A stretch of 25,378 nucleotides of DNA from Brachionus koreanus (GCA_016987375.1 PJRA01000473.1:1114277-1139654); one strand, 5' to 3'; positions 1 through 11,000 are shown, counted from the stretch's first letter. Notes: generated by a model from the letters alone, not told the origin. Translations and numbers: made by a program.

Positions 1-215
1 TTTTCTTTTTTTTTTTTAAAGCTCATTTTGCAAGAAGTTTAAAATACCAATTATTAGTACATTGGAAGTAGTTGAATGTTATAAGAACTATCTTTTTTCA
101 AATACCAAATTATAAATTTCTTATAAGCAAAAGATTGTAATATTGAATTCTAGATCAATGGGACTTATATTTGATATTAAACCATTGTCTCTAAAACACG
201 AAAGACTTTACTTAC

Positions 216-3200
216 TCAGATAACGTGAGCGATAGTTGTATGACATTTTAATCTTGTTTTCAACATCATTTACAAATTTCTCATTCTGATTATTAACATA
301 GTTGTCCAATTCTACAGGTGAATAAAACTTTCCAAGTAAAACCGTGGTATTAAACTTAAAATAGAAGAAATTAAATTTTTTTTGTTAACAATTCATCTAA
401 TTGATTACATTTATGCACACAATTGGAAACCAGTCTTCTTCGATTTCTCTTGGATTGTTGTAAATGTCTTGGCAATAGTACTTGTCAACTGTTTTCTCAA
501 ATACAGGCCTGACTTGAATTGGACATGTCAATTTAGCAGCAGCTTTATCTTCAACCGAACATGAGCCATCACAACAGCAGTCCAGATCACAACTATTTGG
601 CGTCAGGTCACATTCGCATGGAGCATAAGCTGGATTCAAAAGTAAATCGTTTGATGGTGCAACAGGGTACTCGGCATTTGGATCAGAATTTTTTGCCAAA
701 TCCAAAAGTATTCTTCCCGCATAATTTTCATATTTAATTGAAAGACTAGAAATGTCTTCACAAAACATGCATAGATAAAGTTTTAGATTAGAATTAAGAG
801 AAACTGGTATGCTTGATTCAATATTAATCGAAAAATAATTTGAATTCTAGTAAAATTTAGAAAAAGTTTTAAGATTTAACTTTTAGAAAAAAAATAATTT
901 CTACTTTTAAAATTATATCAATTGTTTTAAGACATTGAGTTGAATTTGTTGGATCAATGAAACAAAAGTCGAAATTTTTTTTCTCATATGTAAAACTGCT
1001 AAGATCAGGCTCACTGACTCCTTTTGAAAAAAAATTTATTTTATTTTAAATTTTAATTTAGTATTTTTTAAGCTTTTGATTTCTAAATTAAATTTTACCT
1101 GTTATCGCAGCAGTAGCCACACAATCTTCCAAATCAAGATAGCTTAAGAAACGTTTAAGATTACACCTGAGTGTTGAATCACGACTTGGCTGATATGGAT
1201 TTAATTGCAATGGTAGACTAAACTTTTTTCCAGTAAATTTAATGAGATCAGACGAAACTTGAATTGCGGGCTGTTTGAATTGAATTATTGCCTGAGCTTT
1301 AGAAAATAAAATAAAAAAATGAATGAAATAGTTTTTTTTTTTTAAATATTTTTTATATATTTGTTGTCCACTTAATGCTTCATTGAAGTGATCAAGTTAC
1401 AAAAAATAGTTAAATAAAAAAAGAGTCTAATAATGTTTCATTGACGAAAAACTATTATTTTTAAAATTTATTAAATTTCATGCTGAATTTGAATTTTGAG
1501 AGTTTATTTTAATAAAATAAAACATAAATTAAAAAAGTAAAGACATCCAAAATTTATGCTCTTTCAGAATATATATGATTTAAAATTTTTTTTTAACCGT
1601 TCACAAATAATGAATCTGAAATCTGAGTTTCAAAGGACGTAGTAAACGAATTTCAAGTCAAAAATTAGAAATTCAGACTGCACTTAAGTTTTGAATTAAA
1701 AGAATTTTAACATACTTTTTAGATTTTAGAATTTAGCATTGATGTAAAGAAAATTTATAAATATTTAAAGAACATATGTTCTATCCAAACTATAAATATG
1801 CACGATTTATAAATTTACTTATACAAATTATTAATTGACAAATTGGATATACAATTTAGAAATAGTGTTAGAATTACCTGTAAAATTATAAATTAAATGA
1901 AAAAATCGAACGAAATATTGAACGAAACGAATTAACTTCAACTGCTAATATAATGAGACATGACAAATCTTCATCCCCTGAGCAACAACCAGCTACTCTC
2001 GAGAAGATGCTCAAGTCATTAAAGTCTCGATTCGTGATACTGTTCGAGAAAATCAAGAAAAAGCAGCCAAAAAAATGCAAGAAAAGCATAACAAAAAAAG
2101 AAATAAAAGAACACTTGAGTTTGCAATAGGTGATAAGGTAAGTGTTCTAATTCCAAGAACTATAGCAATCTACCAAGATTACCTGGTATAATTAGTAAAG
2201 TAAGTAAAGTAAGTAACGAAGGAGAATTTTATGAGATAGTTACGGAGCACAGAATACTGTCTGTCTACGTACGTGCCTTCGATTTGGAAATGTATTATGG
2301 TTTAGTAAGTTTTGAAATATCGGCAATTACAAATAAGATTTCATTAAGAGAAGCCTTTAAAAAAACTAATCAACGAGATAAGGATTTGACTGAAATAGAG
2401 ATTTCGTGCCAGTTTAATGGTACTTGTTCAGTTGTCAAATGTAATTCACATTGTCGTATAAAATCAGTAAATAAATGTTGTAAAAATTAATTATTTTTGT
2501 TTAAGATTTTGTATAATTGACTTTTTTATAAAAAAAAATTAATAAACTAATCATTTGATTTCTTAATAATTCATATTTAATTTTTAAATTGTATACATAG
2601 CACTATACAATTTGTAAAATTACAATTGAATTAATAAATTTACAGGTAATTCTAACAGCATTTTTAAAAAGTATCTAAAAGGTTGGAAAAACTTTTGAGT
2701 GTTGAAAATTTTTTTCGAAAACAAAATAAATCAAAAATTCACTTGAATTTTTAGAACAGAGATACTTAAATTGAAATGATCATCAACTTTGACTTGTTTT
2801 TTTAATTTTTGTGAATTTAACAGCTTAGAAATTATTTTTTTTCTAAGAGTAAGATTACTGAAAATTTCTCGCTTTAAGTAGTGATGTTGGTTAAGCTTGG
2901 TTAGCTGGTCAGCCAATTTAGGTTAACCAATTTTTGGTAAACCAATTTTTGGTTAACCATTAAAATTAATTATCTAAAGAAATTTTTAAATTAATATAGA
3001 ATTAAAATAAAATTTTAAAACTTTAATTTTCAAACAAAACAAAATTAATTCTTTCATTAATCTTTGATAAAGATTTTAATTGATTTTGATCCTAAACCAT
3101 ATATCATAGATCCTATTTTTTTTTTCAAAAATTTGAATATTTAAATTTCAGAATATACACAACCACTTTAAATTTTTTACATTAAGAATCTTTTTAAAGC

Positions 3201-4774
3201 CTTAATAAAACGAAAAAATTGTTTTTAATTGATTGTTTTTAATCTTGAATTCAAAATAAAATGTAATGATTATAAGATTTTTATAAGTGTTCTTCCTTAA
3301 GCGAGTAAAGAATTTTACATATCGAGTCAAATAACAACATCTGAATGTTTAGAGATTATCCTAATCATTTTTTTTTTAATAGCAAAATTATCTTTTTTTA
3401 GTTGGATAGCCAGCTTATTTATTTTTTTTGGGAGACCAAATATTAGTTAACCAAAATTTGGTCGACCAAAAATTGGCTAACCAAAATTCGGTCGACCAAA
3501 AATTGCTAACCTGATTTGGGTTAGCCAAAGTTGGAAAATTTGGTCGACCAAGCGTTGGTTAACCAACATCACTAGCTTTAAGAATGTATTGCTAAAATAT
3601 GTATATACACTTTGTGTAAAATTAAATTATTTACCAGTTGCAAATGAAGGCTCATACTGTTGCATATTTACAGAATTAGCACTGCATGTCAAATTGAACG
3701 ATTCGCTGGATATATTAGCAGTAAAGTTTACTTTATATTCAATCTTAATTTAAATGATTTTAAATTGCATTAGAATAAAAAATGAAAATACTTGAAATTG
3801 ATTTAGACCAGCTGCAACCGTAGTTTTGTTGGCCACTAGATTAAAATTGTCTGTTTGAGGCACAAGCAAACACTCAATTTCTGTTTCGTCCAAAGTCAAA
3901 TCTCTTTAGATTTTAAATAAAATTAAATAAAAACTTCATTTGGCTTTGATTTTTGAAAATTTTTACCTAAAAAAAATGTCAAAATATGACGAAGTAAATG
4001 GAGATATTTGAAGATTTGTTGCACTTTCTAAAGTATTCACGAAAGAAATTCCTGGATTTGATACAACTTTAATTCGGCTTTAAAATAAAATTAATCAAAA
4101 ATAATATATTTTTTTGTTGTATGAAAAATATTCACTAATCAATTGAATTGGCAAATCTTAGTCCAATTAGTTGAATACTATTAAAAGTTTGTGGAGTAAA
4201 AGAAACATTTTGACCAATACATCTAACTAATGGTGTTTGTCCTTTTTTTTTAATTCTTTGGAAAAAAAATTTAAAAAAATAAATTTTTTTTTCTAAAATT
4301 TAAATTACTGAAAATTAATTTGAATTTCTCTAGAAGTAACTAAATTAGACTCAATAAATTCGATAAATTCAAACTCAGCAAAAATCTCTGTATTGTTAGA
4401 AATTTGAAAGCAGTTTATTTTAATCTAGAAAAAAAATTAAAAAAATTTTCAAGTCAAAATTTAAAACAAACCGATGCAGGTGGATTCAAAGTAACAATTG
4501 AACTACCAGCTGATGCAATTGATAAGCTTAAATTTATCGCAAGATTTCTTAGATTAGAATCTCCCTCTTGCCAATTAAATGTTAATTCAACTGGCAAATT
4601 AGAGCCGTTATTGTTTTGATCACTAAGACCCACTATCAGTTCCTCACAGGGACAAAGTTTAACTTTGAAATAAAACAAATTTTTGAAAATAATTAATTTT
4701 ATATTTTATTCTAAATTTTTCTTACAAAATATTATTGTATAAATAAAGGTTAATTTTGTTATCCAGTCCATCAT
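216..4774 (-). CDS. TCTN2: Tectonic-2-like ciliary transition-zone protein, 5' part, 11 exons
   Basis: Tectonics are secreted or membrane glycoproteins of the ciliary transition-zone (MKS/B9) complex. Exons on the minus strand: 4774-4726, 4662-4472, 4424-4309, 4255-4136, 4077-3967, 3903-3792, 3743-3635, 1296-1099, 1020-905, 846-409, 354-216; all introns are GT-AG and every junction keeps frame, giving 566 codons before the last donor (GTAAGT at 215). The start ATG (4774) opens a hydrophobic signal peptide, MMDWITKLTFIYTIIF. Residues 451-470 carry the tectonic Cys signature, beginning PCECDLTPNSCD and containing CCCD; residues 512-515 read DWFP followed by a Cys, as in TCTN2, and the next exon gives LLGKFYSP where TCTN2 has a similar LGYFYHG-type stretch. 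Oddity: about 450 residues precede the Cys signature, against roughly 180 in vertebrate TCTN2 (from memory). The C-terminal part and any membrane anchor are outside the window. Identity as a tectonic is firm; TCTN2 versus TCTN1/3 is likely, not proven. Confidence 0.88.
1866..2657 (+). mobile_element. Internally deleted Ginger/KRBA2-type DNA transposon
   Basis: A 792-bp element bounded by 19-bp perfect terminal inverted repeats beginning TGTTAGAATTACCTGTAAA (left 1866-1884, right 2639-2657 in reverse complement). TGT...ACA ends are typical of Ginger elements and integrase-mobilised DNA. Inside is the C-terminal end of an rve-integrase-type transposase on the plus strand. No flanking duplication is evident (ATAG before, GCAT after), so target-site evidence is missing or decayed. 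It lies in the opposite orientation to its host gene TCTN2. The catalytic integrase core is absent, so this copy is non-autonomous. Superfamily assignment rests on the protein tail and the ends, and is moderately secure. Confidence 0.65.
2000..2490 (+). pseudogene. Integrase-type transposase C-terminus, frameshifted
   Basis: Two overlapping frames give a continuous integrase tail. Frame A (from 2000, stop at 2189-2191) has the basic stretch EKHNKKRNKRTLEF then IGDKVSVLIPRT, the small beta-barrel start following the rve core in Gypsy/Ginger integrases. Frame B resumes with NLPRLPGIISKVS and YEIVTEHRIL, continues through ISLREA, and ends in a Cys-rich tail (EISCQFNGTCSVVKC...) like that of KRBA2-type Ginger proteins. 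A single frameshift near 2155-2170 separates the frames, and a 9-bp tandem duplication (AGTAAAGTA twice) sits at about 2193. No DDE core is present. It is a broken fragment and not a host gene. Family recognition is from memory of KRBA2-like proteins. Confidence 0.65.
2871..3582. mobile_element. hAT-superfamily MITE with 8-bp TSD
   Basis: The 696-bp element (2879-3574) is flanked by identical 8-bp target duplications GCTTTAAG at 2871-2878 and 3575-3582. The ends are a 16-bp perfect inverted repeat TAGTGATGTTGGTTAA; an 8-bp TSD with T/CA-G-NG ends is diagnostic of hAT. Both subterminal zones are dense in palindromic variants of TTGGTTAACCAA and TTGGTCGACCAA (about 2890-2960 and 3410-3570). There is no coding capacity, so it would have depended on a transposase supplied elsewhere. 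Confidence 0.9.
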
Positions 4775-5260
4775 TTCTGTGTTTGATTCTGTTATTGAGA
4801 GTTTAGTTTTAACTTTTTGTTAAATAAAAAATGTATTTTGCATGTTAAATTATTTTTCAAAAATGACCTTAATGCTGTTGCTAGGCAATAGAATTTTTTC
4901 AAATTTAATCATCATTTGTCTTATATTTTCCTAGTCACAAATTTTTCTATTTTTCTTGTGTACAACAGATAATGAATATAATGAATTTTTGGCAATTTGA
5001 ATTTTTCCAAAACATATAAAAAATAAATTGAAAAATTTTAATTTTTTTGCGCAAGTTTTGTATTTGTATTTCTTAGATTTTAAGATTTTTTTTTAATGAA
5101 AAATTTAGATGAAATTTTTGACAATATTCGGAAAAGCCTTAATATTTCTGTTGACATAAGAAGAAAACTTTTCTTAAAATGAAACATACATCTGTCCTAA
5201 TTGTTCAGAATTAAGTTCTGCACTGTAATTATTACTCAGTCAAAACTGGTTCGACATTTT
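4775..5260. other. Upstream region of TCTN2
   Basis: Intergenic A+T-rich sequence upstream of the TCTN2 start, about 490 bp. It must contain the promoter and 5' UTR, but I see no clear core element, ORF or repeat. A slightly GC-richer patch at about 4870-4890 (GCTGTTGCTAGGCAATAG) resembles half of an X-box (RFX) palindrome, GTTGC-TAGGCAAT. RFX sites commonly drive ciliary genes, so it is a plausible regulatory site about 100 bp upstream of the ATG, unproven. Confidence 0.4.
4877..4890 (-). promoter_or_regulatory. Candidate X-box (RFX) site upstream of TCTN2
   Basis: The string GTTGCTAGGCAA on the plus strand reads TTGCCTAGCAAC on the gene's strand. X-boxes are imperfect inverted repeats of the form GTNRCC-N(0-3)-RGYAAC bound by RFX factors; TTGCC-TA-GCAAC has both half sites, one degenerate, about 100 bp upstream of the TCTN2 start codon. 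Ciliary transition-zone genes are classic RFX targets. The call is a motif match plus context only. Confidence 0.45.
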
Positions 5261-5593
5261 TTATGACATGCGTATGGTGTTAAAGCATGCGTCCCGTACT
5301 TCAGAGGTATTTGAGGATTTATCGCCACTATAAAATATTTTGTACCCATTTTGTACTCTTCTTGCATTAAGCATATTTTCACCTTCAAAAAACTATAACG
5401 GGTGTAGTACAAAAAATTAAACAAATATATTTGTTTGTAATATATGACTTGGAAACAAAATTCACACTTGCCTGAGCAATATCGACCCAAAGGTTGTACA
5501 AGACCATGCCAAGATTGTTCACTTTAGGCTCAATATCATATGCTGTCATGCAGTTCAATTCCTTAACTCGTATTATTTTTTCAAAATAAGAGG
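5261..5593 (-). pseudogene. LINE endonuclease-like fragment split by an intron-like insert
   Basis: The upstream part (about 5593-5472) reads LNCMTAYDIEPKVNNLGM then VLYNLWVDIAQ; the downstream part (5392-5261) reads FFEGENMLNARRV then QNGYKIFYSGDKSSNTSEV and stops at TAA. Joined, they resemble the start of an APE-type endonuclease of non-LTR retrotransposons (hydrophobic strand, V-D-I-A, a Glu two residues on, then GY-x-I-F-YSG). Between them are 79 bp starting GCAAGT and ending TTATAG, exactly the borders of a GC-AG intron, and removal keeps the frame. No start codon, catalytic C-terminal half or reverse transcriptase follows, so it looks like a remnant. The family call is from memory and moderate; a small unrecognised host gene is the alternative. 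Confidence 0.45.
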
Positions 5594-5599
5594 CTTAAG

Positions 5600-6030
5600 T
5601 TATATAATTTAAAAAAAAGTCTTTGTTAAAATAAAAAATTCTAGTTAAAGTTTTTAAGTTTTTTATCTAAAGCTTTCATTGTATAGAATTTATTAGAATT
5701 AAAAAAAAAAATTTTTGTTAGTTTCTTAACGAACTTTTTTCATTAAATTAGAAATTTTTCAAAAATATTTTTGTTCCAGCATCATTTGAACTAGGTATAA
5801 AATTAAAAAATATTTTTCCAACTTAATTTAGCTATATTCTAAATGGTGAATGTTGAAATTTGAAAACATTCAAGTTTTCTATTTACAATACTATAAGCTT
5901 TATAGATTTTTTTAAAAGATTCGATTTTTAAATTTCAATGTTTAATTTTTCAAATTAATCAAAACTATTTTTTTTTTTAATTTTTTAATTAAATAATTTT
6001 TTAAATAAATCAAGTGTTAATAAATAATCA
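5600..6030. other. Intergenic spacer without recognisable features
   Basis: Very A+T-rich sequence with long A and T runs. I see no ORF, repeat pair or structured element between the endonuclease-like fragment and the LINE 3' end. Confidence 0.6.
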
Positions 6031-6034
6031 TAAG

Positions 6035-6645
6035 TAGTCTAGTTTAGTCTAGTCTTAATGAATTTTGTTTAAAAATTTTTTATCAATTAGAGTCTTGAAA
6101 CTGTTTACTATCCTTGCTGATATCGCTTCTTTCGATAATTTATCTATGATTCAACAACTCTGTTATTAAAAAATTGATAACTGTTTTCCTCCTTTTTTGT
6201 TGATCTCTCTCACAAGTTTATGATCATCAGTTCTTCTTAAATTAAGACAAAAGCTTTGTGCATGATTAATTCCTTTTACATAATTCATCATCTCAAGTCC
6301 ATTTATTATTTTAAACATCTGAATTAAATCTACTCTCAAGCGCTGTTGTTCTAGGCTCATCATACCAAGGATTCTAAGTTTTTCTTCAAATGACTTGTCC
6401 ACTATATTCTTATTTGCGTTGCTCTTGATTGTACATTTTAGATTAATCTGATGTCTGATTCTATTGCAAGTGACCAAGTCTTGAAGAAATATTATTTCCT
6501 TTTTGAGCTAAGCTTTTATAAGCTTTTGATTTGTGCTAAGGCTTTATTTTCTCTTGATATTACTCACATGAACGGTTTCTTCCATTTAAAATCATTAGAA
6601 ATAATTATGGCAAGATCTCTTTCCTTATCTCCTGGGTCTTAATTT
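6035..6645 (-). mobile_element. LINE (L2/CR1-like) 3' fragment, decayed
   Basis: Three pieces in shifting frames on the minus strand give the C-terminal region of a non-LTR reverse transcriptase. About 6645-6480 has GDKERDLAIIISNDFKWKK (the GE-K-DLGVII-D-x-K motif). 6477-6166 has SFEEKLRILGMMSLEQQRLR, then DLIQMFKIINGL, a hallmark of L2/CR1-type tails. About 6150-6055 has LSKEAISARIVNSFKTLID and stops at TAA (6055). Beyond the stop lies a short repeat TAGTCTAGTTTAGTCTAG (about 6035-6052), possibly the 3'-terminal repeat of the element. It is 5'-truncated, frameshifted and inactive. It shares the DLIQMFKI region with the fragment at 18770-19665, so both belong to one broad family. Confidence 0.75.
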
Positions 6646-6649
6646 TCTA

Positions 6650-8024
6650 TTTCATGAATAAATGAGCTTTGATTAAAGGAAAGAAAATGTAAATTCTCTA
6701 GTTTAAATTTTTTAATTTAGCTCTAATAGAGGTAAGAACTTAGCTAAAACTGTGAAATTCAAATTTATACTTTCAAAGCTTATAATCAACAACAAAAAAA
6801 TTAAATTTATGCAATATTTAAGGTAAAATAACTTTGACAAATAAGCTTATCAAATTTTGCTTAAACTATAATTTTTTTTTTAAAATAAAGTGCTAAATTA
6901 ACGGTTTTACAAGTTAATTAAACATAAAGCTTTACTAAATTATAAAAATTAGATAATCTTAACAAAAATATTTGAATTAATTCACGCAGTCAAAGCTTAT
7001 TGAAAACAACGTTTGTGTACAATTACAATCTAAGACCATTGAAATGATGCTTTTCAAAAAGCTATTTTTGAATTAAAAAAGGATAAGAGCAAGCTCAGAC
7101 TATTTCTAGCTAGAAATCTGCCGCTGGCCCTCGAGCTTAAGTTCTGTTTATCGACTCTAAATCAGTTATTGATTAAATAACGCCCCAAAAAAAGGTTCAG
7201 TAAACAACCTATTCGGTCTCTATAAAAACTAAATAGAAATTTATTTTAGCTTTTTAGCTTTGCTTTGGCTTGTTTGAATATTAATTGGTTTGATTCAGAA
7301 AAAAGTTGTCACTAGCTACTTATTTTTAATCCTAGGATAAATTTTTTTGATCTGATGTTTGACTAAATGTAATTTAAATGAAGCCGACTTGGTAAAAAAA
7401 AAAAAAGAAAAAAATAGATAAATTTTATGTTTATGGGCCAAATTTATTAGAAAAAAAAATTCATAAACAATCAAGTTCTTAGTCGAGTCACTTTTGTTTG
7501 ACCCGAGTTTTAGCAAATACACACACACACACACACTTACTCTTATGTAATTTTTGTAAACACTCTTCTAAGTATGTTGTTTTAGGCCAACGAAATTTTC
7601 AAATTTGAAATTTTTCTCATGCTAGAAATGAAATTTGTTATTTTCGTTTGTCTGCAAGAAAACATTCTGTGTATATTTAAGCATTAGAAAAAAAAATATA
7701 AATAAAAAAATAGAGTAGTTTTTTTTTTTTTAAATAATAATAAGAAATTTTAATTTCTAGTTTTAAGACGTATAGTCAACTTTTCAAGTAATTATCTCAA
7801 TTTTTTTTCCAAATTAAAAAATTATAATTTTAGATTTTGTTGGAAATTTTGAGTGAATATATAAATATAATTTTAGAAATTTTGCTCAAACACAGCACTG
7901 GATTAATAAATAATTAGACTCAAATAATAGTTTTCCCCACTGCAAAATATAATTAAATCGATTTTAAATAACATGGAGTCTTAATATTTAAATAATTAAA
8001 TCTAGACTTAAATTCCAATTTTCG
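6650..8024. other. Intergenic region upstream of ELMOD
   Basis: About 1.4 kb of A+T-rich DNA. It contains a perfect (AC)9 microsatellite at 7519-7536 and a slightly GC-richer patch near 7085-7160. No convincing ORF, tRNA or transposon end was found. The ELMOD promoter and 5' UTR must lie towards the right edge, but no core element is clear. Confidence 0.55.
7519..7536. repeat. (AC)9 microsatellite
   Basis: Nine perfect AC units in otherwise mixed A+T-rich sequence. Confidence 0.95.
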
Positions 8025-11000
8025 ATGAATAGTCCAAACAATAGAAACAATTCAAAGTATTCATTTTATTTTGGCGACAAGCTACAATCCATTTGGAATT
8101 TTTTATTTGTTGAAATTGTCTTGCACTATTTTGATCGCATGTCCAAGTTCATATTGCATTTGATCACCGGTAAGTCCGAGTTGGAACGCATATGTAAAAA
8201 CGAAAAAATCCAGTCCATGCGCATCAAAAAAATAGGTAAATAATTCACAGTGAGCTTTATTTTTTTTGCAAAAATGTTTATAATTTTTTTTATCCTAAAA
8301 AAAAATTTAATCTTTCAATTTATTCAAATTTTAAAAAATTTTATGCATGAATATGTTTGTTTTTTTTAACACTAGGCTAATTACATGAAACACTTAGTTT
8401 GATGAAAAAAATTTTTTAATTAGATTTTCATAGGAAGAAATAAAAAATTTTTGAATACATTCAAGTTTGAAAATTTAATTTAATAAAAAAAAAAAAACAC
8501 TGAATTTTTTAAGTATGTTTGAATAATTAAAAAAATCAAGTTCACTTTTTTTTTTGACAAGTTGTGAAATTCAAAAAAAAATAGAAAAAAATTCTTCCTT
8601 TTTTAATGTCGCTTCGGATCTTCTTAAATTAAAAGAAAAAATATTTATTTTAATTTAAGTATTTTTAGTCTATCGAAAAAGGAATTATTTATGATCAATT
8701 TAAATTTGAATTTCACAAGATCGACAATTTTTTTTTATCTTTTTAGGTTTTAACACAAGCTATCAAAAAAACAGACTTAAATAAAAAATTCTATTCAAAA
8801 TCAGCTAATTTTTTTAGGACAATTTTCTTCTAAGATAAAACACTTAGAAGTGTAATTTTCTAAGTAGGTTAAACTTTATTTTGAAATTATGATGATCAAT
8901 AGCTTTTAGCCTTTATCAACTTTTCATTTTTATTTATTTTTTTTTAAATTCAATTCATGCGTTTAGCTTCCCTAAAAAATTGAATAAAATACAGTCTATA
9001 AAGCCGAAACCACCTACTATTGAATTCATAAAGGGTTATTTTTCTGTTGATAGTTAATACCTATAATTTTTAAGGCTAACAAAAACCCTTTTTGATCTAA
9101 TGTACTATTTTGAACTGGAAAAAATTAAGAAAAAAGGAATTGAAATTTTGAATGCCGGGGTATTTAGATTAAACTAAATTTTGCTATTTTTGTGTTTGTA
9201 TTTTTATAAAAATAAAAATTTTTCAATTGAAATTTTCATTTTCTTAAATCAAGTCAGTATAAAATTTCTTCAACAGATATAATGAAAATCAGTGCACTGA
9301 TAATGCAAATTAAAAACCAACTCATGAATCAAAAATAGAAAATAAAGAGTCTAAACTTCTTTTTTTTAATTGCTTGTTTTTTTTTATTAAGAAATTTTTT
9401 TCTCTATCTAAATTAATTTGTTGTAATTGTTGTTTATTTGTTTGAAGCGTTCGTTTGAAAAGAATATCTATTGTAAAGGGGTCTAAATAAGATTTAATTA
9501 GAGCTTCTTTTATAAAATAGCATATAAGTTTTGGCTCATAAAAAGTTTTACAATTAAAATCATTTACTAAGTAAGAGAAACTTAAAAATCATTTAGATTG
9601 ACCTGATTTTTTTTCACATTAAGTCAAATCTTTAAATTTATTTGTAATTAAAATAAGATTTTTTATGGTTTCAAAATTGCCCTTTGCTATTATTCATTAT
9701 AACCAAATAATCTAAATTGATTGACATGCCTTCCAAATAATTACTCTATTTTAGTGACATGTTATTCAAAATTGAGCACTTATTTTAAAAAATAAAAAAT
9801 TATTTTTTAATGACATGCAATTAAAAGCGAAATTGTTAAAAAAAATTAAAAACTGTTTTAGCTTTTATGAAATGCAGTTAAAAATGGAAAGTTAATTTTG
9901 ATATAAATCTAAATGTCATTAAAATTAGAAGTTTTCAGAAAAAATTTTTTATTCTTTTTTTAAGACATGTCATAAAAGTTGAATTCTAAAAATCATTTTG
10001 TAAAATCACCAAAAAATTTCTTTTAAAGTTCAAAAGCACCTCTGTCAATTTGATACCTTTTCTTATGCTCTATATATTTGGGACCGAAAAATAAAGAAAG
10101 TTTTATTTTAAAATATTTATTCAAAAAAACAGATTCAGAAAGTTTGCCAAAATGAAAATAATCTTACATTTTTTTGTGCAAAATTTAAGAAATTTCTTAA
10201 TTTTTTGTGTATCAAATAATTTGAGAGAGTTTTTTTATTTTCTGAAAATTTGCAAAAAAAATTTAAAAATGTAAAATTATTTTCATTTTGCGGAAAGTTT
10301 TAGGTTTAGGAGAAAATTTATTCCTTATAAGATTTATGAGAATGAAGAAAGTTTCAAGTTTTCAACGGTCTTTTGAGTGTTAATAAAATGTTTGATATTA
10401 TTTAAAATTTAATTTGATATTTTTTGAACTTTTTGAAAATAAAATAATTTTTTTTAAATTTTTTATAAACCTGATCCTTTTTTGACCCCAAAATTTAATT
10501 TAAAGTTTTTATTAATTCGTGAAAAAAAAAAATTTTTGTCTTGAATAATTGGCTACTACTTCTTTGTTGCATTTAGGTAATTCTTTTATAAAAACTTGCC
10601 GAATCACTTTGTCCATGGTTTCTACATTCTTTCTTTCTAATTCAACTTCTAATTCGCTTCAAACTCTTCAATTTTATCTATCTTGTTGGCTTTAGTCTGA
10701 AATTTCATTATTTTGTCCTCAAGATTTGACGCTAGTTTAATACTTTTTAATTCTGATTTAAAAATCTGATGGTTTAAGAATTACTAACAATTGAAACTTG
10801 AATTTTTTCCATTAAATTAATTTTTTTTTATGTTTTTCTTAGCATTCGAAAATTGTTTCTCCTAAGAAAGTCTAATCTATAAGTCTTTTTATAACTTACT
10901 TTCAACTATACTTTCCATTAAAGCTAATTTAAAAAATAGCTCTTTATAGCTAAAAATATAACTAACTTGTTTAGAAAACAGCTTAAAGAAATCGTCCAAT

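Larger units (their letters stand above)
1297..3634 (-). other. TCTN2 intron 7 (2.3 kb), transposon-laden
   Basis: This intron separates exons ending ACT-G and starting CT-CAG (phase 1), with donor GTAAAT and acceptor TTCTAAAG. All other introns of the gene are about 50-80 bp, so its size is largely explained by two DNA transposons, a Ginger-like element at 1866-2657 and a hAT MITE at 2879-3574. The rest (1300-1865 and 2658-2870) is A+T-rich sequence in which I see no coding or structured feature. Confidence 0.85.
8236..10974 (+). other. ELMOD intron 1 (2.7 kb) with antisense ORF remnants
   Basis: Donor G|GTAAAT at 8236, acceptor TTGTTTAG ending 10974, phase 1. The other introns of this gene are only 46-58 bp. 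Within it are two minus-strand ORF remnants (9322-9588 and 10512-10780), a foldback (10139-10301) and a cluster of GACATG-type degenerate repeats (9723-9970). The rest is A+T-rich with no recognisable content. The contrast in size suggests that mobile-element insertion enlarged it. Confidence 0.8.

Noticed and set aside
382..564. 60-codon plus-strand frame
   Set aside because: Antisense to the conserved Cys-rich exon of TCTN2; a shadow.
4404..4619. 71-codon plus-strand frame
   Set aside because: Antisense to TCTN2 exons 2-3, which carry the supported reading frame.
5236..5490. 84-codon minus-strand frame read straight through
   Set aside because: It overlaps the endonuclease-like pieces in another phase; the spliced reading matches endonuclease features better, though not decisively.
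6451..6642. 63-codon plus-strand frame
   Set aside because: Antisense to the LINE reverse transcriptase tail.
7085..7160. GC-richer patch considered as a tRNA
   Set aside because: No GGTTCGANNCC-type B box and no cloverleaf stems found.
7316..7534. 72-codon minus-strand frame
   Set aside because: Low-complexity Phe/Lys run that includes the AC microsatellite; no protein-like pattern.
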